Assembly (NCBI GenBank): GCA_002224055.1
Contig: AZLU01000082.1
Coordinates: 1 to 64,000, forward strand
Direction: 5' to 3'
Length of the DNA stretch: 64,000 nucleotides
DNA from: Pezizomycotina sp. ARF18
Taxonomy: Eukaryota; Ascomycota
A program made the translations under genes and the position numbers. Below the pieces are notes generated by a model. That model saw only the letters and a list, made by a program, of their open reading frames with translations, was not told where the DNA came from and did no database searches. Within the stretch, counting starts at the first letter, position 1, and each line of letters begins with the position of its first letter. This document shows, in pieces, positions 13,300-25,760 of the stretch.

Positions 13300-14439
13300 C
13301 ACTTAACCCTTATTGATTCGTGAAAAAAGTGAATACAAAACTTCCAAATATGAAGATGGGCGCCGCGCAGGTGAGGACGGGCTGTTGTGTGAAAATTCAA
13401 GGTCGTGATAGCAATTATACTGTCCGTGCAACACCCAATCAGTGCTCGCGATAGTCGTATCGGCCGGGAGCAGTAGCTGCAGCAGCAGCACCTATGGGAA
13501 AAGTACAATGCGCCTGTGCGATATGTTTGTGACGATCTCGAGAGTACTTCGAATTCGCAGATCCTGTTTTTAGGTATCGCAATACGGTGGATGCGTTTGC
13601 CGAAAAACCTAATAGCTCAATCAATGGCAACGGCAATGGGAAAACAATAATAGAAGGCAGGTATTGATAGCAGGTCCAAGTCGGAGATGTTGACGCGCTA
13701 AAGAAGAGCGCAAGTGATCGAAGCCCGATCTTCAAAAAATTTGGAGGATGGGCAGATGTGCGCCAGATGGTTATGAGCTAGAAGTATTCTAAGAAACGAG
13801 GACCAGATCAAAGCTTTCGAAAAATGAGAGAAGACAAGCCCAATTAAGGCCTTTTATAGGAAAAAACAGTTGTGCAAGCTACGGATTCCCACGGAATCAC
13901 GAAAATAGCCCAAGCAACGTCCATTATCGGGAGGAGGCGGATTGGCTAATTGATTTAGCCAATATATTTCGCTCGCCCGATTTTAACTCTCGTGCCATTC
14001 TGGAACCCCCTATCTATCTAGCTCACTTCGTTTTTCAGGTGACGGATGTGTCTTAGAGATAAGGCACGAAATTCAAAGGGTATAGTGTCATGTCATGGAC
14101 TGCCCGAATTGACGATAATAAAATAAAATAACAATAATAGCCCTTGATATTTTGCTGCGAACCGCTGTGGTTCCTTGGGGGGAGATAAGGGAAAGTGGTA
14201 TCCCATGCCCGGGTGGATCTCTTTTTTCTGGGTGGGAAAAGAAGAAGAATCAAGCAAGAACCGCGAAAGGAAAATCCGGTATCGACGCCGAGCTTTTTGC
14301 TCAGCCCTTCTTTCTCCACAAAGCCCCAAGCTTGCTTTTTTTTTTTTTTTTTTTTTTTTGGCCTGTCCTGACTAGGAGTCTTCATTTCCCTTTAATTCGT
14401 CCAGTGATTAATACTTTGAGATACATATATGCGAGGTCA
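12835..14439. other. Region upstream of urease, no gene recognised
   Basis: Contains the likely urease promoter. It has A-tracts near 13139-13157 and a perfect T17/A17 fold-back at 13266-13299. A minus-strand 98-codon frame (13439-13735) has mixed composition and could be an exon, but no family was recognised. The T-run near 14337-14359 creates a poly-lysine frame on the other strand that is not a gene. Confidence 0.4.
13266..13299. repeat. Perfect T17/A17 fold-back
   Basis: Seventeen T followed directly by seventeen A, self-complementary over 34 bases. It lies in the non-coding region upstream of urease. Confidence 0.95.
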
Positions 14440-15240
14440 AAGAAAAACGAAACAAGAGATAAAAAAAAGATGATGGCAAGCAGGTATATTTCTAATACTT
14501 CTCGCATGGATGTTCGTGAAGCTGTCGTACTCGGAATCTCTGCCGTCATGTAGCGTCCGCTGGTAGTCCCACCCCCCGAAGAACACTAAGTTTGGGTTCT
14601 CTCATAGCCCGTAGCCCGGTAGGCCGTTCAGTAGTAGCTCATGTGGGTGTATCGATGTGTGCAGCATACTTATACTCTTTGAAGAGACGTCCGTGCTTAA
14701 CGTCGCGGATCAAAGAAAAGGTGACAACGGTTTTTCCGAGAGCTTGGGGAGGTGATAGGGGACACAGAGGCCAGGAAAAGGCAAGCCGCTTTTTAAGTAA
14801 GCTTATAAGCTAGAGAGAGAGAGTTGATTGTGTATACCTTGTTTCTTGTGGAACATATCTTATTAACTTAAAAATTAAATAGCACGGAGTAGTAGTATTA
14901 CGGAGCCAAATACATGAGGGGAACCATATCACAGGTCCATATCTAAGTATTGCTTCAGTCTTCAATAAATTGCACCTCGATATTGAAGATCCTCGTAGAA
15001 TTTGAGAACCATGAAGACACCTCACCAAGACCTCCCAGCTCATAAAGTTTTTCGAAATCGTTCTAAAAGCATGTACTTTTCGGGCGAGGTCTAACACCGT
15101 TGCGACACTGAAACCCCCATTCTCACTGTTTAAACGTTTTTACTCCGAAAGTGGAGGAAGGTCCGTGTCAGTTCCCTTGCCAGGAATGGACAATACTTCG
15201 TTCTTGATAATGTAGTGGCGATGCACGACATCCCGCGGTG
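14440..15240 (-). CDS. Unrecognised protein-coding gene, fragmentary
   Basis: On the minus strand a series of protein-like blocks appears in order but in shifting frames: HYIIKNEVLSIPGKGTDTDL (about 15160-15225), GGFSVATVLDLARKVHAF (about 15065-15118), FEKLYELGGLGEVSSWFSKF (about 15000-15060), VVTFSLIRDVKHGRLFKEYK (about 14665-14725), NLVFFGGWDYQRTLHDGRDS (about 14530-14590) and YDSFTNIHARSIRNIP (about 14480-14530). Balanced composition, and continuation from block to block after single-base shifts or probable introns, are what real genes in this window look like. I do not recognise the family and assign no function. Both ends are approximate; more exons may lie on either side. Confidence 0.45.
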
Positions 15241-16254
15241 CATGCCGGGAACTTTATCAGAGCCCGGATCATCCAGGGATGTCTTTAAACGAACGTTTTA
15301 CTGGTCCTCGAAAGCTCTAAAAGACAACAACATGAAAATCCTCATGGTTCAATGGAATATAGCATGCTCTTATTTTTTTTTTTTTAATGGAATTCGTTAT
15401 ATTCTTTTTCTAAAACTTCCTACAAAGCAAACTGCGAGAACCTACTGCCACTACTACTGTACTGGAACTGTACACCAACTGTCAAAAAAAAAAAATCTTG
15501 AATTTCATAAGCAATGAGCAAAGAAATTAAGGAAACACGTTAAAGGAAGAGAAAAAAAAAGGAAAAGAGAGCATTATTCGAGAAATCGTTGTCACATGTA
15601 TCAGAACATACAGGGAAAAAAAGAGATTTATGTATATGTACGGAACCATTGCGGACGTTATCGCATCTCAATAATGAAGAGAAAGGGTGAACGAGGTAAC
15701 GAGAAACAGAAAATAAAAAGTAATGAGAAAACCAGTTATGAGCAACCGTTCAAACATGAAACACCTTAGGAGTGAAAGAGTAACATAAAGGAAATAATCA
15801 AATATATATATATATATATATATATATAAAGAAGAAAGGTGATAGTATCAGTTCGAAAACAAGACAAAAAAAAACCAAAAATATAGAAACAAAACAAAAA
15901 AGCGATAGACTACCGTTTCATATTAGTAGGAAGTTATGAGAAAAAAGAAGAAAACACCGAGTCTGCAAAACAAAATGATCAAAGCCCTTTGCAAGAAAAA
16001 AGATATGTAGATACACCGGAAAGGAGAAGACAAGGTGCGGGACCTTGTATTTGGGCTGTTAAATAAAGCAACTGTGGAAACACTAGAAAATGAGTACGTC
16101 CCTACAGTTTAGAAAAAGTACATAGACATGATTAACAAAAGGAAATAGAAAAAAAAAAGGGTGGAAGGAAAGAGGTAAACCTTGATACATGAAGAAGACT
16201 TCGGAACAAGCCATCGATCTAAATTTTTGAAACAAATCCAAAGAAGACCGAAGT
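15241..16254. other. AT-rich intergenic stretch with TA microsatellite
   Basis: About 1 kb, strongly A-rich, with many A-runs of 6-12 and an (AT)13 tract at 15802-15828. No coding motif was recognised. It lies between the unrecognised gene and the 3' end of the HMG-box gene. Confidence 0.5.
15802..15828. repeat. (AT)n microsatellite
   Basis: Uninterrupted alternating AT for 27 bases, in an A-rich intergenic region. Confidence 0.95.
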
Positions 16255-17652
16255 TCAGCGCTTCCTCTTGCGATCCTTCTTGGGGTAGCCTTGGGCGTGG
16301 CGGCCACTTCGGCCTCCTCAGCTTCGGCTTCCGGGCTCGCAGCCTTCTTCTTCGAGTGGCGCTTCGAAGTTTCCTTCTTGGCGCTCTTCGCAGCCTTGCC
16401 GCCGCAGCCTTTTGGGCGGCTGCGCTCTTAGACTTGGCCGTCGAATCAGTCTTGGCTACCTTGGTGGGGCGGGCGGGAGTCTCTTCCTCCTCAGCTTCAG
16501 ATTCCTCCTCCTCTTCAGCCTCGGCAGTCTCCTCGTTCACGGTTATGGACCCCGCACCGGTTCTTCGGTTGCCGTGACAGGGCGGCCTTCCTTCTTGCCT
16601 TGTATTCTTCCATTCTTCTTGAACTTAGTGTAGTTGACTCGTACAAGTCCCCTGTAGGCTAAATATGAGGAAAGGACAGACAATTGTCGTTAGCGGATAT
16701 GTTGCGTAGGGTTGTATGTTTGTCCTAATACACTTAAAGAAGCGAAACACAAAAGAAACGACCAAGGGTATTTCAAAAAGAACGTGTGTGTGTGGAGACA
16801 ATATACGTACTCGCTTCTCCTCGTCGCTCATGGAGTTCCACCTCTCCGTAGCCTCCTGCTGGAGCTCATTACCTTGGCATCTGGCATATCCTTCTGGAGC
16901 TGAGGCGAGCATGCGCAAGGAAGAGGAAGTAGGCAGTGACAGGCCTCTTCGGCTCGTTGGGGTCCCTTGCCTTCTTGCGTTCGGCCCTGCTCAATCCCTT
17001 AGAGCCGCGCTTGACGGGCTTGCCATTGACAATGGTCATGTCATCGTCGTCATCATCGTGCGCTCTGCCGCCGGACTATCGGTAGCCTTGGCCAAACCAC
17101 GCGCGGCAGAGAACAAATGGTGGAATGCCGGCGGCGGGTGGCGCGCTTCAGCTTCCGGGTGCAGGAGGTTGAAGAACTCGATCGAAGCCCATGAAGCCTC
17201 TTGCGCGGCGTGTGAAAGTGCAGTGAGGGAAGTGACGAGCTAATTATTTGTTGTGATGATTGAAAGAGGTTAGCGAGAGAACTTTGAAGAAAGGAAAAAA
17301 AAAAAAAAAAAAGGTTCGAGTATAGCGGAGAGAAGAGGAAGGAAGGGAGGGACAAGCAGGAACATGAAAGAAACTCAGGAACCGACTTGAAGCTATGACT
17401 CCCGAAGGCGGCAACTAACTTTCGCTTGGGAAAAAACAGAGCCTCCCGGTGCTCCCCATTCCAAAGTAGAAAACAGTAGGAAGCTTAAAGAAAAAACAAA
17501 ACAATAAAAATGGAATTCCAATTACTCGAGAGCGGGAGAAGAAGGATAGGAAGAATGTTTGTGCGATTTACTTACAGAATCCCTCTTCTGGATCAAAAGG
17601 TCCAAGGGGACTTCCTTGGACTTTTTGGCTGTGGGGGTTGTAGCAGATGGCG
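16255..17652 (-). CDS. HMG-box chromatin protein with acidic/lysine-rich tail
   Basis: DNA-bending nuclear protein. The start at 17652 gives MAPSATTPTAKKSKEVPLDL and a donor soon after LLIQKRD. A later exon has a run of Asp codons (DDDDDDM), then KPVKRGSKGLSRAERKKA and the HMG box. The box reads RDPNEPKRPVTAYFLFLAHA, GNELQQEATERWNSMSDEEK and, after the next intron, a lysine-rich helix ending EEWKNTRQEG in one frame. The tail (16,260-16,540) alternates Glu-rich and Lys/Ala-rich segments (EEESEAEEEETPARPTK) and ends RKRKR before the stop at 16255. The box and flanks resemble the larger filamentous-fungal HMG proteins rather than the very short Nhp6. Several one-base frame changes occur in the box and tail. 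Partner and targets cannot be inferred. Confidence 0.85.
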
Positions 17653-20600
17653 CCATAGTTTATCGATTGGCGATGGCAAAAAAAGACAATAACACGAGCT
17701 ACCCTTTTCAACTCTTGTTTTCCTTTCTGGAATAAGCGGCCGCAGAGAGAAAGAGAAAAAAAATGGCAAAAGCGAAAGCTCAAAGAAGAATGTATTCTAT
17801 TGGTGAATAGGATCTTAGAGAACTGCAAAGCAATGAAATTCGTTCCGAATATACAGTTCTTTTTTTTCTTTTTTTTTCTTATCAAACAGTAGAGATATCA
17901 GTATATATTATTATTCTTTTTTTTTTCTGTTGTTAGGAATGTTTGTTTTGGTTCGTGATTTGTTGTGAATAGATAGAATAATAGAAAGAAGAAGAAAAAA
18001 AAAAAAAGAAAGGAAAAAAAAGGAGGAAAAGAGGAAAAAAGGGTGGGCTGTGTGGGACTTTTCTCTCTTTTTCAGCGTGGGCGGGTTGTTTACCTTTTTA
18101 CTTTTCAACTCGAAAAAAAAGGGAAGAAAAAATTTTCCGCGGTGAGTCGATTTTTTTGGGGAGGGGGGTTTCTGAAAGGGCAGTGGGCGGGGAAGTGGAG
18201 GATGATAGGAAAGGAAAAAAAAATAAAATAAAATAAATAAAATAAAAGAGAGAGGCTGGGGGAGAGAGAAGAGACGCTTTTTATTCCTCGGAGGGGGGAA
18301 GGGCCAGACTACCTTCCTTCGGCGAGCGGTAATAAAAAAAAAAAAACAAAAAAAAAAACTTCTCATATCAATCCTTCTATTCTTTCGGGCGTGGAGTGGG
18401 CGAGACCTGGACCGCACCTTCACCTGTTCTTGCCTTCTAACCCTTCTTCCAGTTCAAGCGACCGACTCCTCTCCCTTTCCTGGAACAGCGAAGGTTTGGG
18501 GAGGGCGGGAGAGGTTTCTAAAGCATAACAATTCCCTCTCAAATGCAATACCGAGCCTTTCCACCCCTATAAGGTTAAGGCTCTTTGGGGGAGCAAATGT
18601 CCCAAGCCTCTTTTTTTTCGTTATGATTTGTTTTGGGAGAAGGGGGGGGCGGTTTGGAAAGAGGGAAGCTAATAGCGACAGCTCGAGTTTCCACAGAGGC
18701 AGATGCAAGAGAACCAAAGAGGAAGGGGAACGAGGCTCTCTCCCAAGGTAAAAGTGTATGTACCCTAGGATTATTATTACGGCCTCGAAAATAATAACGA
18801 GGAAAAGGGATCATACCTCTTTTGATGCGCTTCCGAGGGTGGTGAAAGCTACTTGACGGCACTGCCTGAGGACCAGTGGCCACCGAAAGGGGGAGTTTGC
18901 TATTGCTGCAGCTTACGGTGTCAAGTAATAAGTATATACAGCAAATTATACCCGCATATGGCACTATTTTTTATTTTTATTTTTATATTTTTTTAAAGAC
19001 TAAAAGGAGCAAACGGAAATCCTGCCTCCGGTCACAATTGTTGTCTCCCGTCCTGCCTCTCTCCTCCTATTCTGTTCCTTTTTTTTTCTCTCGGGAGAGA
19101 ATCGATAAATAGGCATTTGTTAGTGCCTACGCACGCAATCTTAAGCGCCGTCCATCTTCTCTCCGCTTTCCGGGGCACAGGTTGTAAAGAGTGATAATTG
19201 TGCCTTTTTTTTTTTTTTTTTCTCTAAAAAAAAAAAAAAAAAAAAAATATATCTATTTGTACAGCTTCTTTCGCATTGCTTTCATACCAGGTGCTCAGAT
19301 TCCAGTAGCTATTGAGAATATATAAGAAGAATGAAATAGCTTGTTTGCGAAGCCCAGGAAGCTGAAAAGTAGGTCATGTCTTGCATGATGTACGTCGCGA
19401 CGAGCATCAGAGTTTGATCAACCCCCGGACCTTGTCGTAGAGGTGGACGAACCTGCCCTGCCCCTCTTTTCTCAAAAGGTCTTCAGTGCCTACTTCTTAC
19501 GAGACATCATTACCTTTAACCCTCCTTGAAACCCCACCACTGGAAAAAAAAAATATTTCTTTCCCGCCATAAAAAGGGACGCGGCACTTGAGGTTGGTAG
19601 AGGTAGGTAGTTAAGTATCCCCTCTGAAAGCGATACTACGCTGGACTAGCACCGAGGTGTTGCTTCGGCTTCCACGCCTCTTACCTTCCAGAAATCCGTG
19701 GTCTTCTTATGCCAACAACCCTCAAGTATCTCTCGGGCTTCCCTCGAACACAACACCACTGTAGCCCCTTGCCCTCGCCCTCTCTTCTCTCCTCCTTTTT
19801 TCTTTTCTGTTCTCTCTTTCTCCCTCCCCCTTGGCTGTAATCCGATACGAGGTAGTATTACAATTAGCGTAATCTAGTCGCTTAAGCTCTTTCTCTTTCT
19901 CTCCTGGTCACGGTGGCCATTTTCGAGGAGTTATTCGTATAACCTTTCACAACAAAAGACCGCCTGTTTCTTTCGACTTTCCCGGATGTCCAAATTGACG
20001 ATCCGCAAATCTATTGTATATGTGCTAATAGAAAGAAAGCAATTATTATTATCATTCATGATAACAGAACATCAGATCTTGATCTCGTTAATTAAGTATT
20101 TAATAGTGTTATTTCCAACCTTTTCTTTCTTTTAAAAACATTCGTATGAGACAGAAGGGAGGAACTTGTCCTTACCATAGAAGTAAACTTGACATCGATT
20201 CAAATCCCTTTGATAAAAGGATAACCGTCCGCCGCCAGCAAACATTGGTAGAATGCATTAAAAAAAACTGACGGAAGAACAAAAAAAAAAGGCATGGATA
20301 TTAGAAAACTCAGGAGAAACCCCAAGAAAATGAGAGGATATATATACGGTTGCGACGTAAATTACATTCGAAAGGAAACAGAATCCAAGATGATGGAAAA
20401 AGACTGCGATGATTTTTGTTTTCAAGCCCCCCTGGTTGCCCAAATAATCTCAGAACGCCACGCCAACGAAAATATATCAAAAAACAAAAGGAGTCGTGAT
20501 AGATTACATAGTATTGCTGGTGAAAGATCATTAAGGAAAACCATTCCAAGTATAATAAAAGAACGGCGACGCTTTATACAAGTTAAAAAAAGAGGGGGAA

Positions 20601-20728
20601 AAAATAGATTATATAAGAGCAGGAAATATTCTTCCTGCTGCTCTTCGCCTAGATGGTTTTGAAAAAAATCAAAAGGTCAGCATATATGCAATAAAGTAGC
20701 AAAGAAGTAAATTTCCTTCCAAAATTTC
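17653..20728. other. Long non-coding stretch with homopolymers and purine/pyrimidine tracts
   Basis: About 3.1 kb holding the promoter of the HMG-box gene and the 3' flank of the RING gene. It has many purine-only or pyrimidine-only blocks (17,990-18,330 and 19,780-19,910) and a T17-CTCT-A22 fold-back at 19205-19247. The longest frame (17911-18423 minus, 170 codons) is mostly Phe, Ser and Lys from these tracts and is not credible. No conserved protein was recognised. Confidence 0.5.
19205..19247. repeat. T17-CTCT-A22 fold-back
   Basis: T-run and A-run separated by four bases, able to pair as a hairpin with a short loop. Located in the non-coding region between the HMG-box and RING genes. Confidence 0.9.
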
Positions 20729-22602
20729 CTACTTACATCGAGGTAACGAGTCGTAATGCCGCTGCTCGTCCTCATCCGTCGGAGCTGTAGGCCGCATCGA
20801 GAGTGCTCGCCTCATCGACATCCTCCGCCCATACGAACGTCGACTGCTGCCGTTCTCCGCAGAGAGCGGAGGCGGCGAAATGATGTCCATCTGGACATCA
20901 CTAGGAGCAGCATGCGATTCGCGTTCTGCGATCTCTGCCGTAGCCGTCTGAGCACCCTTTCCCTCCTAACAGTTGCGTTGGTAAGCCTAGACGGGACGTA
21001 TCCCCGAGGCAGCGTCGATTTTTTACACAGGGGCAAAGGGACGACTGCGTTTCCAAAAGGGGTCGATGCATTCAGGGTGGAAACGTGCAGGCACGGTAGC
21101 TCGCGAACCATAGTTTGCTGGTGCCAAAATCCTCCAAGCAAATAGGACAGGTAGACTGCGAAAAGCCTCTAACTCTATCGTGAAGCGGTACTCCGCCGCC
21201 GTTTGCCGCTGGACTTGCCCAACATTCTTCTCCGGCGCCTTGCCGCGTGCGCCGCCGCAGAGGACCTAGCATTATCAGAACCACTCGTGCCCGGTACCAC
21301 AGCTTCTTGTACTTGCGCAGTTGTTACTGCGTTTGAGTTTTCCTGTGCCGGCCCTTCCGGTACCACAGACATCGTTGTCGCATTATCCACAGGAACTGTT
21401 GGTGTAGGTGGGTCAGCGACGAAAAATCGTAATAGGAAATTTCGAGAGAATAGCACGAGGCACGGTTAGCCTCTTGACACCCAGGGCTTCAGATCAACCT
21501 CTCCGATTCGCCACAACGGCGCGAAGATTTGCCTGTGGCGATACTGCAGGAGGTGCACTTTAGGAGAGTCAGCCCAACGTGAACAGTAGAACGGCCACAA
21601 CTATCAACAGGAAAAGCCAGAGCCCGGGCATCGGGTTACTGTTCTCGGTCTTGATATTCAAAGACCCTCACATAGTCCGCGGGATTCAATCCTGCGCCGG
21701 TGAGGTTATGGCCCATATAAACGCTTGTGACATTCCCAGAGTACTGGACAATCTGCCCATGACAATTTGTCCGAGCTGTGGACCGATCGCATACAGCGGG
21801 ATATTGGACGAAGTCATAGCCGTTGGAGAGGTCGAAGGAAATGTGCGGTGACAGCGTCATATTGCTGTCCTCGGTCGCTTGGGTAGAATATGAAACCCTT
21901 CGTGTTCTGGTCGTTGGCGGCCTGTAAGTACGATTGGCTGCATTCTGTAGATATCCACGGCGCATACCTATCAACATATCGCCTTGCGGGAGGTTCTGTA
22001 AACGAGTGACATTCCTCGGTATTAGGTCGGACGGGTTGCAATCGTCTTCTGAAATAGATGGAACGTATAGGAATCCGGCAATATCGTCTCCACCTCTCGT
22101 GGCGTCATGGTATATCGTGCGAAACTGATTTGGGAGGTGATTTTTGATTTCAAACGAAAGGGTTTCCTATTCGAATAAGAAAGAATGTTAGTATAAAGAA
22201 ATCGAATGTTCGGCCTTTTTTTGTTCATTTGGTTTCAGCAGTTTACGATCTAGGGTTTTTTGGTGGGAGACGAATGGCCTTTACATTTAGGACTGTAGGG
22301 TCGACATTGTTGGCCGCATTACATCGGCAACACGGATATCGATACCTAATGCGCCTGGGGAGGAACAATTCAGGAATACTGTTAGCAGCGATACATGCAG
22401 GAAGAGTTAGGTATAAAGACTGTAATTGTAGTGTTGTATATTCCTCACTCATTATCCTCTGTCCGGTCTTGTCTTCTCCGAACAAATGCTCCTCAGCACG
22501 CGAGAATCGTCCGGCCGTTCGAAGAGAGGAAAACACTATAAAAGCAAAGAAAAAAAGTATTTGAATATGGAGATGTGTGAACGTTGAGGCTGGAATATTC
22601 AT
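20729..22602 (-). CDS. PA-domain, single-TM RING-finger protein (putative E3 ubiquitin ligase)
   Basis: Architecture of the PA-TM-RING family: a lumenal protease-associated domain, one membrane span and a cytosolic RING that recruits E2 enzymes. The N-terminus from 22602 has a hydrophobic stretch (ILFFFAFIVFSSL), a possible signal peptide. The PA-domain exon begins after an AG near 22168 and reads DDIAGFLYVPSISEDDCNPS, APWISTECSQSYLQAANDQN and ISFDLSNGYDFVQYPAVCD. A membrane segment LWLFLLIVVAVLLFTLGF lies near 21600, followed by RRRI-like and LESLGVKR-like basic sequence. The RING is TCPICLEDF, VRELPCLHVF, FHPECIDPF and a CPxC-type CKKSTLPRG near 20960-21150. The tail is rich in Ser/Arg and reads out at 20729, just after a GTAAGT that could splice to a further exon. 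Multiple one-base frame shifts are present. Substrate is unknown. Confidence 0.85.
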
Positions 22603-25591
22603 AAGGTTTATTGCCGATCGAAGATGAGCAACGGAAGATCGGAGGTTTTTGGATGATGAGTCGATGATGGGTGATGCTATAGTTGTCTCAGCTGGAGATT
22701 GAAAGGTTGACGGGAGCCAGCACGACGTCGTCGGCGTTAAACGTTCTTACTGGCGCATGTTTTCGCAATCCGATAGACTCTACCTTTATAAGAGAGGAAA
22801 TGAATGGTGAGAAGGGCGGGCGCGCGCGGTCGTGAAGTTCCCAAAAATAATGAGATAAAGGAGATGATATGGAAAGTGAAAGATTAAGAAAAGTGAAAGA
22901 GATGAAATTGGGCGAACTCAAATAAATAGAATTGAAATAAAATAATCGGTAATTCAAAAAATCGTAATAACAGAAAGGAAATTTAAAAAAAAAAAAAAAA
23001 AAAAAATACGACCAGGGTTAACTTCGAACGGCCAAATGGATCTCAAAAAAGCGAGATGTCCCTTGTCGAAGGCGAAAGGAGGGGAGAATTTAAAAAATAT
23101 ATATATATGTATATATAAAAATAAAAAATAAAAATAAAATAGTATATATAGTGCTCAAGCCCACCTGCTATCGACTTGCCGCAAACGAGATCTGCTTGAG
23201 AAGAAGAGAAAAAAAAAAAAAAGAAAAGAAAAAAAAGCCATCGTTTCTTGGCTCTCCGTTCCTTTATATTTCAAAGGTCTGAGGAGAGGGAGGCTATAAG
23301 CTTATGATTGGCGCAAGAGCTCTCACTAATCTGTAGCGATACGAATTTGACGGCTTACCGCCTTCGGGGCTTTGGTTGATTGGCCCTGATTGCTTTAATA
23401 GCCCCATCTTGGGGGAAAGAAAAAAAGAAAAGAAGGGAAGGAAAGAAGGAAAACTGCGATGGATGGCCAAGTAAATTCCGCTTCTCCGCTAAAGTTCCCT
23501 TGAAGATCCGGTAAATGTAACCGAGAGGGAATATTGGGGAGGGTTGTGGTGCATGTCTTCAGTAATATTTATAATCATAGCCCTCGAAGCCGCAGAACGG
23601 GGAATATACAGGTAATACTACTAGTACTATTACTATTATACAGACACTCCTCGGGCGTTTTATACCCATACTTATTGAGTATTACCACTTGGAGTTGATT
23701 ATTGTAGTTGGATTTATCGTCTACTGTGTTAAAAGGGGTTATTTTCATATACCGTGTTAAGACGAGGTTGAAATGGTTTTAGAACGGTATTAAGCCTTCA
23801 CGACGGTTTTATTGATGATAACAGTTAGCGGAGGTTCATAACCCAAAACCGTCATAAAATTTACATACGGTTATAAACAGTCAACACCGTCTCAATACCG
23901 TTTTAAAACAATTAAATTAATAACAAAAAAAATAAATTAACTTTTTTTATTATTCACGAAGTTTAATAGTCAGGCTCAACTTACACGATTTATTTATATT
24001 TATAACTTACAACTACGAAACTACGAAAATCACAACTACGGCACGATTTACTATTATTTATTTTACTATTCAGCATATAATTTATTATTTAAATAAATCT
24101 TTACCCATAAAATAACGGATTAATAGATAAATAATACAACCAGCTCAAGACGGTTAGATATTTTTTAATACGTTTTTTATTTTTCAACACCGTGCCAACA
24201 CTATTTGGTGGTTATTAAAAAATACCCTATTTTCAACACAGTACTCATCTATTGGGAGATTTTGGAGAAAAGTATTTTACCTAAGAGAGTCAAGTGAATT
24301 CCTTCTCGTTTCCATTTCCATTTTCTTTTTTCATCTCAGTCGAGTATACTTATGTTCCTCATGATAATAATGATGGTACACTTTCTCACACACGGTGAAT
24401 CGATCAACTGCCATCAAGTAGTTGTAATCCTCTTGAGGCTCGTTTTATTTTTATTTACTATTTTTAATATAGATATATATAAGATGTGTTCAAGTCGAGG
24501 GTGCCGCAGACAATACTTTAATTATTTAATACGCATTTGCAGTGAGTAGAACCAGAACTTCGTCGGAGTAGGAAGTAATAAATAGCAGAGGAAATTCATC
24601 TTTGATTGTAAACAGTGTGGCGTGACGAGAATAAAAGAAAAAGAAAAAGATCGGCTGATCAGGGAATAAACAAATCAAAACCAACAACGAAATTCCAGAG
24701 ATGGGAACGATAACAATTCATAAGAGATATTGGGTTATTGTGATGGGGAAACGTGCAGCAGAATTTCAATACTCCCTACTAGCTGCGAGGCGAGTTAAAG
24801 TATTAAACCACTCACGGTAGAGAGCTCTAGCAAAAAAGATGAAAATGGGAAGTATATACTAGCTACTTCATAAATTTAGATACGCAATGGGAAAGCAACT
24901 TTCAGAAAGAATAGTTGTCAATACTTAAGTATATAGATATATGTGTGTGTGTGCACTTTGGGTACAAAATTTGGAGAGGCCCAGGCGATTTTGGGGAAGA
25001 AAAAAGGAAGAGGTTTAAGATCGAAGAAGGGGGGGAAAGTAAATAAGATAAATAAAATAAATAAAATAGAGTGGACGAAGTGAAAGCTCTTTTGAAAGAT
25101 GCCGTGAAGTACTAAATAAAGGTAGTAGCTAGGAAAAGGAAAGGAAATACTGAAATATTTCTTGACCAAAATAAAACAAATAATAAGTAGTAGTAATAAT
25201 ACCTAGGCATTTTGGGTGATAAGAAGGCCAAAAAAAAAAAAAAAAAAAAAAAGGGACGAAGGACTTTGAACTCCGTTTACAAAAAAATAACCGTGCGAGA
25301 TCGCTAAAACTGACAAGCAAGAAACAAAATCTCGACATGCACAAGATAAGGTCGGTAACAAACCTCCCAAGAGAGATTGGGAAACATGAGAAGTGCGATA
25401 GGCAATATAGGTGACGCCGATACAAAAAAAAAAAAAAAAAAAAGGTGAGATGTTCTTTTTACATGCTTTGAACTAATAAGGAAGAAGGAGAGAGAGAGAG
25501 AAGAAAGAAGAAGGAAGGAAGGAAGGAAGAAGGAAAGAAAAAAGCTGCACAAAGAGGCAAATGTAAAAATGGCTTATGAAATCCCCTACTC
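22603..25591. other. AT-rich intergenic region containing a MITE-like element
   Basis: About 3 kb between the RING gene promoter and the 3' end of the next minus-strand gene. It contains A22 near 22983, short A/T repeats around 23,090-23,150, the inverted-repeat element at 23724-24241, A-tracts near 25,230 and 25,420, and a GGAA/GA repeat near 25,490-25,530. No protein-coding motif was found. Confidence 0.6.
23724..24241. mobile_element. MITE-like element, 518 bp, with TIRs and TA target duplication
   Basis: The left end begins CTGTGTTAAAAGGGGTTATT and the reverse complement of the right end begins CTGTGTTGAAAATAGGGTAT, an imperfect terminal inverted repeat. Both ends are flanked by TA (23722-23723 and 24242-24243), as expected from a Tc1/mariner-type target duplication. 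Inside, copies of ACCGT or ACGGT in both orientations (for example near 23750, 23790, 23815, 23868, 23890 and 24188) extend the inverted structure. The interior is very AT-rich with no open frame, so the element is non-autonomous and could have been altered by repeat-induced point mutation. The transposase family is inferred only from the TA duplication. Confidence 0.65.
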
Positions 25592-25717
25592 TCATCTAGG
25601 GTCCCTCAGTGTCATGATTTCTGATTCAGGAGGGTTCTCTTTCGCTGCATCCATCATACTTATGGCAGCTACCGCTTCGTCGTGTTCGAGAGAAGCATAC
25701 GTAACGTCCTAAAGCAG

Positions 25718-25760
<43 letters not shown>

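Noticed and set aside
17911-18423. 170-codon minus-strand open frame
   Set aside because: Almost entirely Phe, Ser, Lys and Pro produced by purine-rich tracts; not protein-like.
20294-20662. 122-codon plus-strand basic frame downstream of the RING gene
   Set aside because: Lys/Arg/Ser-rich from A-rich DNA; no motif, antisense to the probable 3' region of the RING gene.
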